From Lachnospiraceae bacterium (lineage in GTDB: Bacteria; Bacillota; Clostridia; Lachnospirales; Lachnospiraceae): a stretch of DNA of 34,496 nucleotides. Below the pieces are notes generated by a model, which saw nothing but the letters and a program-made list of their open reading frames with translations, searched no databases and was not told the DNA's origin. The translations under genes were made by a program, and so were the position numbers. Each line of letters begins with the position of its first letter. The first letter of the stretch is position 1. The stretch spans positions 1-34,496 of the forward strand of contig JAIDHZ010000166.1 in assembly GCA_029052995.1 (NCBI GenBank). The letters run 5' to 3'. Below, one piece after another: positions 1 to 8,009 of this stretch.

Positions 1-39
1 ATGATAGATAGTACAGAAAGTGACTTGGAGGAATGAGTC

Positions 40-357
40 ATGATTATAGAAATTAGAGCAAAAAACTGTTATGCATTTAAGGATCAAATTGCATTTTCAA
101 TGAAAGCAGATATGCGAAACAAAAAATTTGTGACCAATGTTCATAAAGAAAATAATTTCAATGTAATTAAAACGGTTGGAATCTATGGACCTAACAATGC
201 AGGAAAAACTTGTTTGATTAAGTGCATTAGAGCGATAAAGGGAGTACTTTTAAATAAGAAAAATAGATTGATTCCTAATATATTTACAGAGAGTGATGTA
301 TGTGAACTAGGTGTAACATTTATGGCATCTGGAAGAAAGTTTTCTACGGTTGCTTAA
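40..357 (+). pseudogene. Truncated AAA/ABC-type ATPase N-terminus (AbiLii/RloC-like AAA_15-type start)
   Basis: 105-aa ORF with Walker A 'GPNNAGKT' after a beta-strand-rich start 'MIIEIRAKNCYAFKDQIAFSM'. It stops soon after the Walker A region, with no Walker B. RBS-like 'ttggaggaatgag' upstream. Confidence 0.65.
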
Positions 358-400
358 TGAGCAGACACTATTTATTAAAACAAAAAAGGAGGACATTTTT

Positions 401-958
401 ATGGATATGAAACGAAAAGCATGGATTGTGATGATTATCTTCATTACATTGGCTATCGCAGTTGTGATGGGATTCATAGGTTTATACACTCCTGATCCCA
501 TAGGTAAAAAGGGAGTGGTTAAGGAAATTATCCTTCATTTCGATATTATTATCATAGGATGCTGCTTTGCTATTATATTTTTTCTTTTTACTCCTAAAAA
601 AGTAATAAAAAGCCTGCCCGGTATTCTGATTCTTATATTGGCAGCAGTGGCAGGTCTATTTGGCATCGGCACCATCTTCGAAGGAATTATGGCTTTAAAT
701 TCCAATCCTATAACGATAGAGAATGGTAACTATGAACTTGAATATAGATCTTCTTATCGTGGACTGGGAACAGGAGAGTATTATATGGTTGTAGTCAATG
801 AATACAGCATCACCCATATTCGTATTGATAAAAACAACTATGATTATCTAAGCTCAAATACACCAAATGTAACAATTTCATATTATCCGTATATTAATAT
901 AGCTGCTGAAATTACCTATGAGCCAGATGACCCACAACAGACTGAAGAAATTCATTAA
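401..958 (+). CDS. Hypothetical membrane protein (about 3 TM helices)
   Basis: RBS 'aaaaggaggac' before ATG at 401; hydrophobic segments 'AWIVMIIFITLAIAVVMGFIGLY', 'IIIIGCCFAIIFFLF', 'LPGILILILAAVAGLFGIGTIF'. The track start at 350 is upstream of the RBS-supported start. Confidence 0.6.
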   Translation: MDMKRKAWIVMIIFITLAIAVVMGFIGLYTPDPIGKKGVVKEIILHFDIIIIGCCFAIIFFLFTPKKVIKSLPGILILILAAVAGLFGIGTIFEGIMALNSNPITIENGNYELEYRSSYRGLGTGEYYMVVVNEYSITHIRIDKNNYDYLSSNTPNVTISYYPYINIAAEITYEPDDPQQTEEIH

Positions 959-1037
959 ATATTGGTGAAAAAGCCAGCAACTTTACTGCAAGCAACAGGA
1001 TATCAATCTTGCAATGCTGCAAAGCAGAGGGGTATGT

Positions 1038-1205
1038 GGTCTACGCTCTGCTTCGGCCCGTGCTAAACGTGTGTCACTGGCACACAGCCCCCTTGCGGCA
1101 GGTCTACGTTTCATTTGGTTCGTGCTTAACAAACGTCCACTGGACGTTTAGCACCGCCAACTGTACGTGCAAGCACCCACGCTTGATTCATTGCCCGTGG
1201 GAATC
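1038..1205. repeat. Tandem diverged hairpin-bearing repeat units (A about 1038-1088, B about 1101-1154) plus further inverted repeats to 1205
   Basis: Both units start 'ggtctacg' and run through 'cgtgctNaac' into a stem with loop ACT: gtgtgtc-act-ggcacac (1069-1085) and aaacgtcc-act-ggacgttt (1131-1149). Confidence 0.6.
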
Positions 1206-1228
1206 AACATGTGGAAATGAAGATTTCA

Positions 1229-1498
1229 TGACAGAAAAAGATATAGCCCAACGTGAGACCGAATTGTAGGCACGTCTGGAACGCTTGGCTGGAACGCCTG
1301 GAAGAATTAGAAAAGGATATCCGAAAACGGGAAAAAACAGTAAAAGAAAAGGAAAAAGCCAAGAAACAGATCCTGCTTCGTCTGTCTCCTAACCTTTGGA
1401 ACGAGCTTGCAAAATGGGCAGATGAGGATTTCCGTTCCATTAACGGACAGATTGAATACCTGTTATCAGAGGCAGTGCAAAAACGTAGAAAATCATAA
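1229..1498 (+). pseudogene. Arc/ribbon-helix-helix-type DNA-binding protein, apparently disrupted by a nonsense codon and frameshift
   Basis: C-terminal 'KKQILLRLSPNLWNELAKWADEDFRSINGQIEYLLSEAVQKRRKS' is Arc/RHH-like. The likely N-terminus 'MTEKDIAQRETEL' lies in a different frame and ends at TAG, just before 'ERLEELEKDIRKREKTVKEKEKA'. Confidence 0.55.
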
Positions 1499-1533
1499 AC
1501 AGTCAATAAAGAATGAATGTTAAAGCATTTCGC

Positions 1534-1779
1534 TTACTTCAACAGCCGTCCTTTACTTGTTTCCTGCCTCTCTCTTGGAAAAAACAGTTTTGCCTTAAAC
1601 TGGTCATAGTCTATACTGATATCAAATTCTCCGCCTAAAGCACTGGTGTAAGTCCTGACAATAGCAAGTCCCAATCCATTTCCTTCACTATTTCTTGCCT
1701 TATCTCCACGGGCAAACTGTTCCACAATATCTTCTTTATCAAAATCCATAAAATATCCCGCTGTATTTGTAATCTCCAT
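1534..1779 (-). pseudogene. Sensor histidine kinase C-terminal fragment (HATPase_c G-box region)
   Basis: 'MEITNTAGYFMDFDKEDIVEQFARGDKARNSEGNGLGLAIVRTYTSALGGEFDISIDYDQFKAKLFFP'; GNGLGLAI is the G2 motif. No DHp domain or full HATPase upstream. Confidence 0.75.
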
Positions 1780-1815
1780 GCACAGTTTTTCTTTTGCATC
1801 CTGCTGTTTTTCCTT

Positions 1816-2055
1816 TTACCATACTTCCAAACTATCAATTATATCTATCCATGTTTGCATTTCTCCATATAAAACAAGTCTTGCATATTCTAAGTGTTCA
1901 TCTATTGCTAAGGCATTAAGTGAGTTTTGTGAGCAGGGGGCAGTTTTCAATCCATCCTCTGATTTGTTACAATCAATCCGTAATATGTAAATTTCAAATG
2001 TTGTAAGATCAATACTATTGGTTAGCGGATTATATTCTGCATAAATCAATCCCAT
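1816..2055 (-). CDS. Small hypothetical protein resembling DUF6061-type accessory proteins
   Basis: 79-aa ORF 'MGLIYAEYNPLTNSIDLTTFEIYILRIDC...EHLEYARLVLYGEMQTWIDIIDSLEVW'. Family recollection is tentative; the C-terminus abuts the kinase fragment. Confidence 0.4.
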   Translation of the reverse strand: MGLIYAEYNPLTNSIDLTTFEIYILRIDCNKSEDGLKTAPCSQNSLNALAIDEHLEYARLVLYGEMQTWIDIIDSLEVW

Positions 2056-2206
2056 TTATATCAATCTTTTCCTGTAAATAATAAAAGCATTTCAATCAGT
2101 TCACACAGTCCGTTCATATTGTGTTATAATGTGTTATGTGATTACACAATTCCGATTTGTTGGAAATTTGTTTAGAGCTAAAAATCAGTATCTTACGAGG
2201 TGTTCA

Positions 2207-2764
2207 ATGGGTAAGAAATTATCTGAAATGAGTTTGGAAGAGTTATGGCAACTATTTCCTATCTTTTTAACAGAATATCAGACTAGTTGGAAAGAATGGT
2301 ATTCAGAGGAAGAAATATTTTTGAAAAAGGTAATATCAGGCGCAAGAATAAGTCATATAGGGAGTACAGCAATTGGTTCTATTTGGGCAAAACCGATTAT
2401 TGATATTCTTGTGGAAGTTCCAAAGGAATCTAAGTTATCAAATTATAAGGATTTGGTTGTAAATAGTGGCTACATTTGTATGGCTCAAAATGCAAATAGT
2501 ATTTCTTTTAACAAGGGATATACAGAAAATGGATTTGCCAAAAAAGTATTTCATTTACATTTAAGATACATTGGGGATAACAATGAATTGTATTTTAGAG
2601 ATTATCTTATTGAGCATCCTGATGTTGCAAGTGAATACGAGAAAATGAAATTGAAGTTATGGAAAGAATATGAGCATAACAGAGATGGATATACAAACGC
2701 TAAATCCGAATTTATTCAAAAGTACACAGAAAAAGCAAGGTTTCTTTATAGGAATAGATATTAA
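2207..2764 (+). CDS. GrpB family protein (UPF0157, nucleotidyltransferase-like)
   Basis: 'RISHIGSTAIGSIWAKPIIDILVEVP' and 'FHLHLRYIGDNNELYFRDYLIEHPDVASEYEKMKLKLWKEYEHNRDGYTNAKSEFI' match the GrpB pattern. ATG at 2207 is preferred over the track start at 2129. Confidence 0.85.
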   Translation: MGKKLSEMSLEELWQLFPIFLTEYQTSWKEWYSEEEIFLKKVISGARISHIGSTAIGSIWAKPIIDILVEVPKESKLSNYKDLVVNSGYICMAQNANSISFNKGYTENGFAKKVFHLHLRYIGDNNELYFRDYLIEHPDVASEYEKMKLKLWKEYEHNRDGYTNAKSEFIQKYTEKARFLYRNRY

Positions 2765-2814
2765 CAATTTTGACTTATATTTACCAATGTGCTTAACATT
2801 GAGGGGGGATTGTA

Positions 2815-3123
2815 GTGATTACTTATGATGATACACATAAAGCAATCGTAGAAAAAGGGATAGATAGTATTAGACAAATATTATTTAGTGATGATAAAGC
2901 AATGATTAGATCCGTTTTATTTTGTCTTGATTATTATTTGGATCCATATTATAAAAATAGGCTTTCATATGAAAATGAAATATTTGAGCTGTTACAGGAA
3001 GTGGCTGTTTCAAGTAGGGATGATGAAGTGATTGATGATTGCTTGCAACTGATAAAAGATTATGCATGTATTAATCTCACCATTATGAATGAAAAATCAG
3101 ATAATCAGAAATTTCATGTATAA
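2815..3123 (+). CDS. Hypothetical small helical protein
   Basis: GTG start after 'gaggggggattgta' RBS; 102 aa with alternating helical segments. Confidence 0.5.
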   Translation: MITYDDTHKAIVEKGIDSIRQILFSDDKAMIRSVLFCLDYYLDPYYKNRLSYENEIFELLQEVAVSSRDDEVIDDCLQLIKDYACINLTIMNEKSDNQKFHV

Positions 3124-3181
3124 GAAGCAATAAGCAAAATGAAATTGTGAAACACAAAAGAAATAGAAAGAAGGTGCCACA

Positions 3182-3289
3182 ATGGACATAAAGGAATTGA
3201 AAATCTGGCAAAGAAGAAAAAAGATTTTTGAACAGGTATTTGAACGTAAAGGTGGTAAGCGTTACAGATATTGGGAAATTCATGAATAG
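3182..3289 (+). CDS. Possible 35-aa basic small protein (MDIKELKIWQRRKKIFEQVFERKGGKRYRYWEIHE)
   Basis: ATG with upstream 'agaaagaagg'; short; not in the supplied track. Could be a fragment. Confidence 0.25.
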   Translation: MDIKELKIWQRRKKIFEQVFERKGGKRYRYWEIHE

Positions 3290-3354
3290 AATGTAAACCA
3301 ATACCTGACAGTGTAATTGTCTAAGAAAAATTATAATTAAGGAGGAAATGAGAT

Positions 3355-3816
3355 ATGTTGGAAGCAGGCGTTAAAGCACCGGATTTTACATTGCAGGATA
3401 AGGATGGCAATGAGGTGTCTCTTGCTGATTTTGCAGGGAAAAAGGTGGTATTGTATTTTTACCCAAGGGATAACACACCGGGGTGCACAAGGCAGGCATG
3501 TGCATTTGGCGGTGCGTATGAACAGTTTAAGGCAATGGATGTTGTTGTGATTGGCATCAGCAAGGACAGCGTGGCATCACATCAGCGGTTTGCCCAAAAA
3601 TACGAGCTGCCATTTATATTATTGTCTGACCCGGAAAGAATTGCTATTGAGGCATATGATGTGTGGCAGGAGAAGAAAAATTACGGAAAGGTCAGCATGG
3701 GAGTAGTCCGCACTACCTATGTTATTGATGAGGAGGGGAAGATTGAGAAGGTCATGAAGAAGGTAAAGCCGGACACAAATGCGGCGGAGATTTTGGAGTA
3801 TTTGAATCGTGGTTAA
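3355..3816 (+). CDS. bcp: Thioredoxin-dependent thiol peroxidase (peroxiredoxin, Bcp type)
   Basis: 'FYPRDNTPGCTRQACAFGGAYEQF' peroxiredoxin motif with 'LPFILLSDPE'; RBS 'aaggaggaaatg'. Confidence 0.93.
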   Translation: MLEAGVKAPDFTLQDKDGNEVSLADFAGKKVVLYFYPRDNTPGCTRQACAFGGAYEQFKAMDVVVIGISKDSVASHQRFAQKYELPFILLSDPERIAIEAYDVWQEKKNYGKVSMGVVRTTYVIDEEGKIEKVMKKVKPDTNAAEILEYLNRG

Positions 3817-3871
3817 TTTTTTTGAACAATATTTAACCCCTGTTCAGTTGTGAAAGCTTTGCCTGTCTGAT

Positions 3872-3904
3872 ATGATGAAAACATTACAGGGGTTCATCAT
3901 TTTT
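3872..3904 (+). terminator. Putative rho-independent terminator after bcp
   Basis: 8-bp perfect stem atgatgaa (3872-3879)/ttcatcat (3893-3900), followed by a T-rich tract 'tttt'. Confidence 0.5.
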
Positions 3905-4006
3905 CTCAACCAGCGTTCAGCAAGGTTTTTCAAAACAGAAAGATGAATTTGTTATAGACTTTTTGTTTCGGCATATAATGAAAAGAAAGAATAATAAGGA
4001 CTCATA

Positions 4007-4969
4007 ATGAGACAAAGAATTTCATTAGAACCGGAGGCATTAGAAGTCTCTGTTGCCAATGCAAAGCCGCCCTTTATTTTCCAGATGCCGCCAAGTCAGG
4101 GACGGGAGGTGCTGGAAGAGGTTCAAAGCACACCGATTTGCATGTATCCTGTAAATATACAAAATATCATTATTGATGTGGGAGAATGGGGCAGTGTGAA
4201 GGTTTATACTGTATGCCCGGAATGTGTAAGCTCCCCTGCAAATGTTATATTTTATCTTCATGGTGCAGGTTGGGTGTTTGGAAGCTTTCATACCCATGAG
4301 AAGCTGGTGCGGGAACTGGCAGCGAGAACGGAATCCATTGTGGTATTTCCAGAGTACAGCCGTTCTCCGGAGGCTCGTTATCCCGTAGCAATTGAACAGT
4401 GCTATAATGTATTATGTAAACTGAAATGTGTTTTAAATCAGATGGAAATACAGATGAATCCCTGCACCCTCACCGTAGCGGGAGACAGTGTGGGGGGAAA
4501 TATGGCTATTGCCATGGCGCTTATGGCAAAGTATAGAAAGGGTCCATTTATCCAAAAGCTGTTATTATATTATCCGGTAACAAATGCATGTTTTTCTACG
4601 GCTTCCTACCGTCAGTTTGGGGAGGGGTATTACCTGTATCGTCAGGGGATGATGTGGTTCTGGAATCAGTATGCACCATCCGGCTGTGATAGGAATCAGA
4701 TTACTGCCTCACCACTCAGGGCAGGTATAGAGCAGTTAAGAGGTCTTCCGGATACCATGCTCTTAAATGGAGAAGCAGATGTGCTCCGGGACGAAGGGGA
4801 GGCCTTTGCCTGCAAATTAAGGGCGGCAGGAGTAGATGTAACCGCTATACGGTTTCAGGGCATGATACATGATTTTGTCATGTTAAATGCGCTTAATCAG
4901 ACAAATGCATGCCGTGCTGCAATGGATGTTTCTGTTTCGTGGATTAACAGGAAAAATGCATTGTCATAA
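4007..4969 (+). CDS. Alpha/beta hydrolase (HSL-type esterase/lipase)
   Basis: 'YLHGAGWVFGS' HGGG-like oxyanion motif, 'VAGDSVGGNMA' nucleophile elbow, 'ADVLRDEGEAF' and 'MIHDF' catalytic acid and His regions. Confidence 0.9.
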   Translation: MRQRISLEPEALEVSVANAKPPFIFQMPPSQGREVLEEVQSTPICMYPVNIQNIIIDVGEWGSVKVYTVCPECVSSPANVIFYLHGAGWVFGSFHTHEKLVRELAARTESIVVFPEYSRSPEARYPVAIEQCYNVLCKLKCVLNQMEIQMNPCTLTVAGDSVGGNMAIAMALMAKYRKGPFIQKLLLYYPVTNACFSTASYRQFGEGYYLYRQGMMWFWNQYAPSGCDRNQITASPLRAGIEQLRGLPDTMLLNGEADVLRDEGEAFACKLRAAGVDVTAIRFQGMIHDFVMLNALNQTNACRAAMDVSVSWINRKNALS

Positions 4970-5325
4970 GCTGCTGTAAAAAATATATAATGAAGCAGGT
5001 TGTAAATAGAAGAGTATAAAGCGGCAAGAGGCTTGAACGTTAAAAGTGTAATTAGTAGCAGGATTTATTATTCCAAAAAAGTCAGAGTGTAATTCCAAAA
5101 TAGTAAATAACAATCAAAAAGAGGAATAGACTTCGTTTTTGATTGTTGTTTCTTGAAAAACGGAGTATAATATCGGATATAAACATAGAGGTAGTGTAAA
5201 ATAGATTATGAAAATCTATGAGACGGGAAATTTCCCGCATTAAAATCTGCTTCGTAGATGGGAGGACAAGAAGGCAATCAATTTTGCAGAGTAAAATTGG
5301 TACAAAGATGAGGGAGGATATTAAT

Positions 5326-6243
5326 ATGGAATTAAGGCTTGCAAATGATGAAAAAAAGGAGGAAGGCGGAGGATTAAAATTAGCGGGGGTGGAGTCTGCC
5401 AATTCTTTAAATAATCCTGCAAAGGAGGAAAACCCATGGGATTTTGATAAACAGGCAGGAGCGGTGCAGTCAATGTCAATCTCGGAATCTGCACCTTACC
5501 AATCAGATATGTCGGTGCATCAAGGTGAAAGCACTGTTGTAAAAGTAAGTGGGATTATTATGTACCTTTCATTTATAGGGGAAATTGTAATTATAGCTTT
5601 ATTGTGTATGGGTCACAAGATAGATATTTATGCTGACATGTTTCGTTATAAATTTATATTACGTTTTTTTCAAATTATACCGTTTGTTGATGCGATTATT
5701 GTAAACGCATTATATGAAAAAAAGATATCTCTTATTTTTCTTGCGGGTTTTTTGACGTTTCTTTATCCGGGAAAAAGAGATAGGCATGTAAATGGTGGAG
5801 GATTTGGAACGCTGCTTGGGATTGCCTCTTTGATTGCAGTGATTGCGGTATTAGGAAATTTGATAAGTGCAATGCTGACTTATGGTGTGAAAACAGTGAG
5901 GATATCAGATAAGGAAACAAGGACAGAGGTGGCGGCTATGTTAGACTATCCAACAGCCAATGGAAATACCTTTGGAGAAACTTTACGTTCCAGTTTTATG
6001 ATTGCAGAGGCAACCGTAGAGGAACAGGGGGGTAAGAAAATAATTGCATTATTGGGAAACGGCTCCTGTATGTTAAATTCGGATAACACTTATACTATGA
6101 CGAATAAGAATACACCTACTCTGCTTTTATATGAAAAAGATACAGCCACCAATACCTATGAATTAAAAGGGGTAACAACGGGTAATATGCAATTAAATTC
6201 GCCTTATATAAAATGGTATCAAAATGAAATTTTAAGATATTGA
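5326..6243 (+). CDS. Hypothetical membrane protein with acidic low-complexity N-terminus
   Basis: RBS 'gagggaggatatta' before ATG 5326; TM-like segments 'VSGIIMYLSFIGEIVIIALLCMG', 'FGTLLGIASLIAVIAVLGNLISAML'. The track start at 5218 precedes the RBS. Confidence 0.65.
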   Translation: MELRLANDEKKEEGGGLKLAGVESANSLNNPAKEENPWDFDKQAGAVQSMSISESAPYQSDMSVHQGESTVVKVSGIIMYLSFIGEIVIIALLCMGHKIDIYADMFRYKFILRFFQIIPFVDAIIVNALYEKKISLIFLAGFLTFLYPGKRDRHVNGGGFGTLLGIASLIAVIAVLGNLISAMLTYGVKTVRISDKETRTEVAAMLDYPTANGNTFGETLRSSFMIAEATVEEQGGKKIIALLGNGSCMLNSDNTYTMTNKNTPTLLLYEKDTATNTYELKGVTTGNMQLNSPYIKWYQNEILRY

Positions 6244-6263
6244 TGTATATTCGTTTTTATATT

Positions 6264-6296
6264 AAAACAGCCGTTGACACAGCGGTTGTTTTTTAA
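6264..6296 (+). terminator. Rho-independent terminator
   Basis: 'aaaacagccgttgacacagcggttgttttttaa': stem aaacagccg/cggttgttt followed by a T run. Confidence 0.75.
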
Positions 6297-6401
6297 TATA
6301 ATTCACTTCATGTCGTTAAAGCTTTAAATGGCAAAAGTTTAAGGCACATAAACTATTATTTATCATAATCTGGTCTTAAAACTTAAAGGAGGGAGAAAAC
6401 T

Positions 6402-7937
6402 ATGGTAATTAAAATTGTGTTACTCATTGTATTTTTTGCAGTAATGGTTGGTGTTGGTATCTATTCAAGGAAAAATGCTACCAATGTCAATGATTTTGTT
6501 TTAGGAGGAAGAGGTGTTGGACCGTGGCTTACAGCTTTTGCATTTGGTACGTCTTATTTTTCTTCTGTTGTGTTTGTGGGGTATGCGGGACAGTTTGGAT
6601 GGAAATATGGTCTCGCTTCTACATGGATTGGTCTTGGAAATGCATTTATTGGAAGTCTGCTTGCCTGGCTGGTGTTAGGACGGAGAACACGTATCATGAC
6701 ACAGAGGTTAGACGCAAAGACTATGCCGGAATATTTCGGAATGCGTTTTGATTCCAAGGCACTTAGGGTTGTGAGTTCTGTTATCGCATTTGTATTTTTA
6801 GTACCTTATACAGCATCTATTTACAATGGTCTTTCAAGGCTGTTTGGTATGGCATTTAATATTAAATATGAGTTCTGTCTGATTGTTATGGCATTGCTGA
6901 CCGGTGTATATGTAATTGTGGGCGGATACATGGCTACTGCATGGAATGATTTTATCCAGGGTATTATCATGCTGTTTGGTATTTGTGCAGTTATTGCTGC
7001 AGTGTTAAACGGGCAGGGAGGCTTCTTAAATGCTGTGAAAGAACTGGCAGCAATTTCTGCTGATGATGTAGCAGTACCGTCACTTCAGGGAGGCCAGGGT
7101 CTGCTTGCAAGCTTTTTCGGACCGGATCCTTTAAATCTGCTTGGCGTTATTGTATTGACCTCCCTTGGCACATGGGGACTTCCACAGATGGTACATAAAT
7201 TCTATGCTATAAAAGATGAAAAAGCTGTTAAGACAGGAACGGTTGTTTCTACATTTTTTGCAATTATAATTTCGGGTGGATGTTATTTCTTAGGTGGTTT
7301 TGGAAGATTGTTTGACTGTGACGCAATATACAATGCGGATGGCAGTATTGCATTTGACTCCATTGTACCGCAGATGTTGTCCACATTACCAGACATCTTA
7401 ATTGGAATTGTGATTGTATTAGTACTTTCCGCTTCCATGTCAACCTTGTCTTCGCTGGTACTTACTTCAAGCTCCACGCTGACACTGGATTTTCTAAAAG
7501 AAACCTGTATAAAGAAAATGGATGATAAGACTCAGTTGATTATCATGAGGGTGCTGATTGCATTTTTTATTATTCTGTCGGTTGTACTGGCATTGAATCC
7601 ACCGACATTTATCGCCCAGCTTATGGGTATTTCGTGGGGTGCCCTGGCTGGTGCGTTCTTAGCTCCGTTTATGTATGGGCTTTATTCAAAAAAGGTGACA
7701 AAGGCTTCTGTCTGGGCAAGCTTTATTGTAGGAGTGGGTATTACAGTGCTCAATATGTTCATTAAATTTATTGCATCACCGATTAATGCAGGTGCCATTG
7801 CCATGTTGGCCGGTCTTGTAGTAGTGCCGTTGGTAAGTGCGGTTACCCCGAAGCTTAAAAAGGAGTTTGTGGATGACATTTTCACCTGCTATGATGAAAA
7901 AGTAACTGTACACAAGACCCATTCTTTGGAGGAGTAA
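6402..7937 (+). CDS. Sodium:solute symporter (SSS/SLC5 family)
   Basis: About 13 hydrophobic segments; 'VNDFVLGGRGVGPWLTAFAFGTSYFSSVVFVGYAGQFGWKYG', 'GGYMATAWNDFIQGIIMLFG', 'SASMSTLSSLVLTSSSTLTLDF' are typical of the SSS family. Confidence 0.92.
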   Translation: MVIKIVLLIVFFAVMVGVGIYSRKNATNVNDFVLGGRGVGPWLTAFAFGTSYFSSVVFVGYAGQFGWKYGLASTWIGLGNAFIGSLLAWLVLGRRTRIMTQRLDAKTMPEYFGMRFDSKALRVVSSVIAFVFLVPYTASIYNGLSRLFGMAFNIKYEFCLIVMALLTGVYVIVGGYMATAWNDFIQGIIMLFGICAVIAAVLNGQGGFLNAVKELAAISADDVAVPSLQGGQGLLASFFGPDPLNLLGVIVLTSLGTWGLPQMVHKFYAIKDEKAVKTGTVVSTFFAIIISGGCYFLGGFGRLFDCDAIYNADGSIAFDSIVPQMLSTLPDILIGIVIVLVLSASMSTLSSLVLTSSSTLTLDFLKETCIKKMDDKTQLIIMRVLIAFFIILSVVLALNPPTFIAQLMGISWGALAGAFLAPFMYGLYSKKVTKASVWASFIVGVGITVLNMFIKFIASPINAGAIAMLAGLVVVPLVSAVTPKLKKEFVDDIFTCYDEKVTVHKTHSLEE

Positions 7938-7971
7938 TCTGTTGAGGTTTAATGAAAGAAATAGTGTATAT

Positions 7972-8000
7972 AAGCGAAAGAGGGTATTCTTTCGCTTTTT
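7972..8000 (+). terminator. Terminator between convergent genes (likely bidirectional)
   Basis: Perfect 10-bp stem aagcgaaaga (7972-7981)/tctttcgctt (7988-7997), loop gggtat, then T run. Confidence 0.8.
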
Positions 8001-8009
8001 GTGACTCAA

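Noticed and set aside
40-357. Intact abortive-infection or OLD-like defence ATPase
   Set aside because: Only the first ~105 residues are present, without Walker B or an effector domain, so no functional defence system can be claimed.
1009-1269. 86-aa ORF MQCCKAEGYVVYALLRPVLNVCHWHTAPLRQ...
   Set aside because: Odd Cys/His/Trp-rich composition. The frame runs through the tandem hairpins, so structure explains it better than protein coding, though I cannot exclude translation.
1778-1990. 70-aa plus-strand ORF
   Set aside because: Antisense to the histidine-kinase fragment and the DUF-like gene, which have better protein features.
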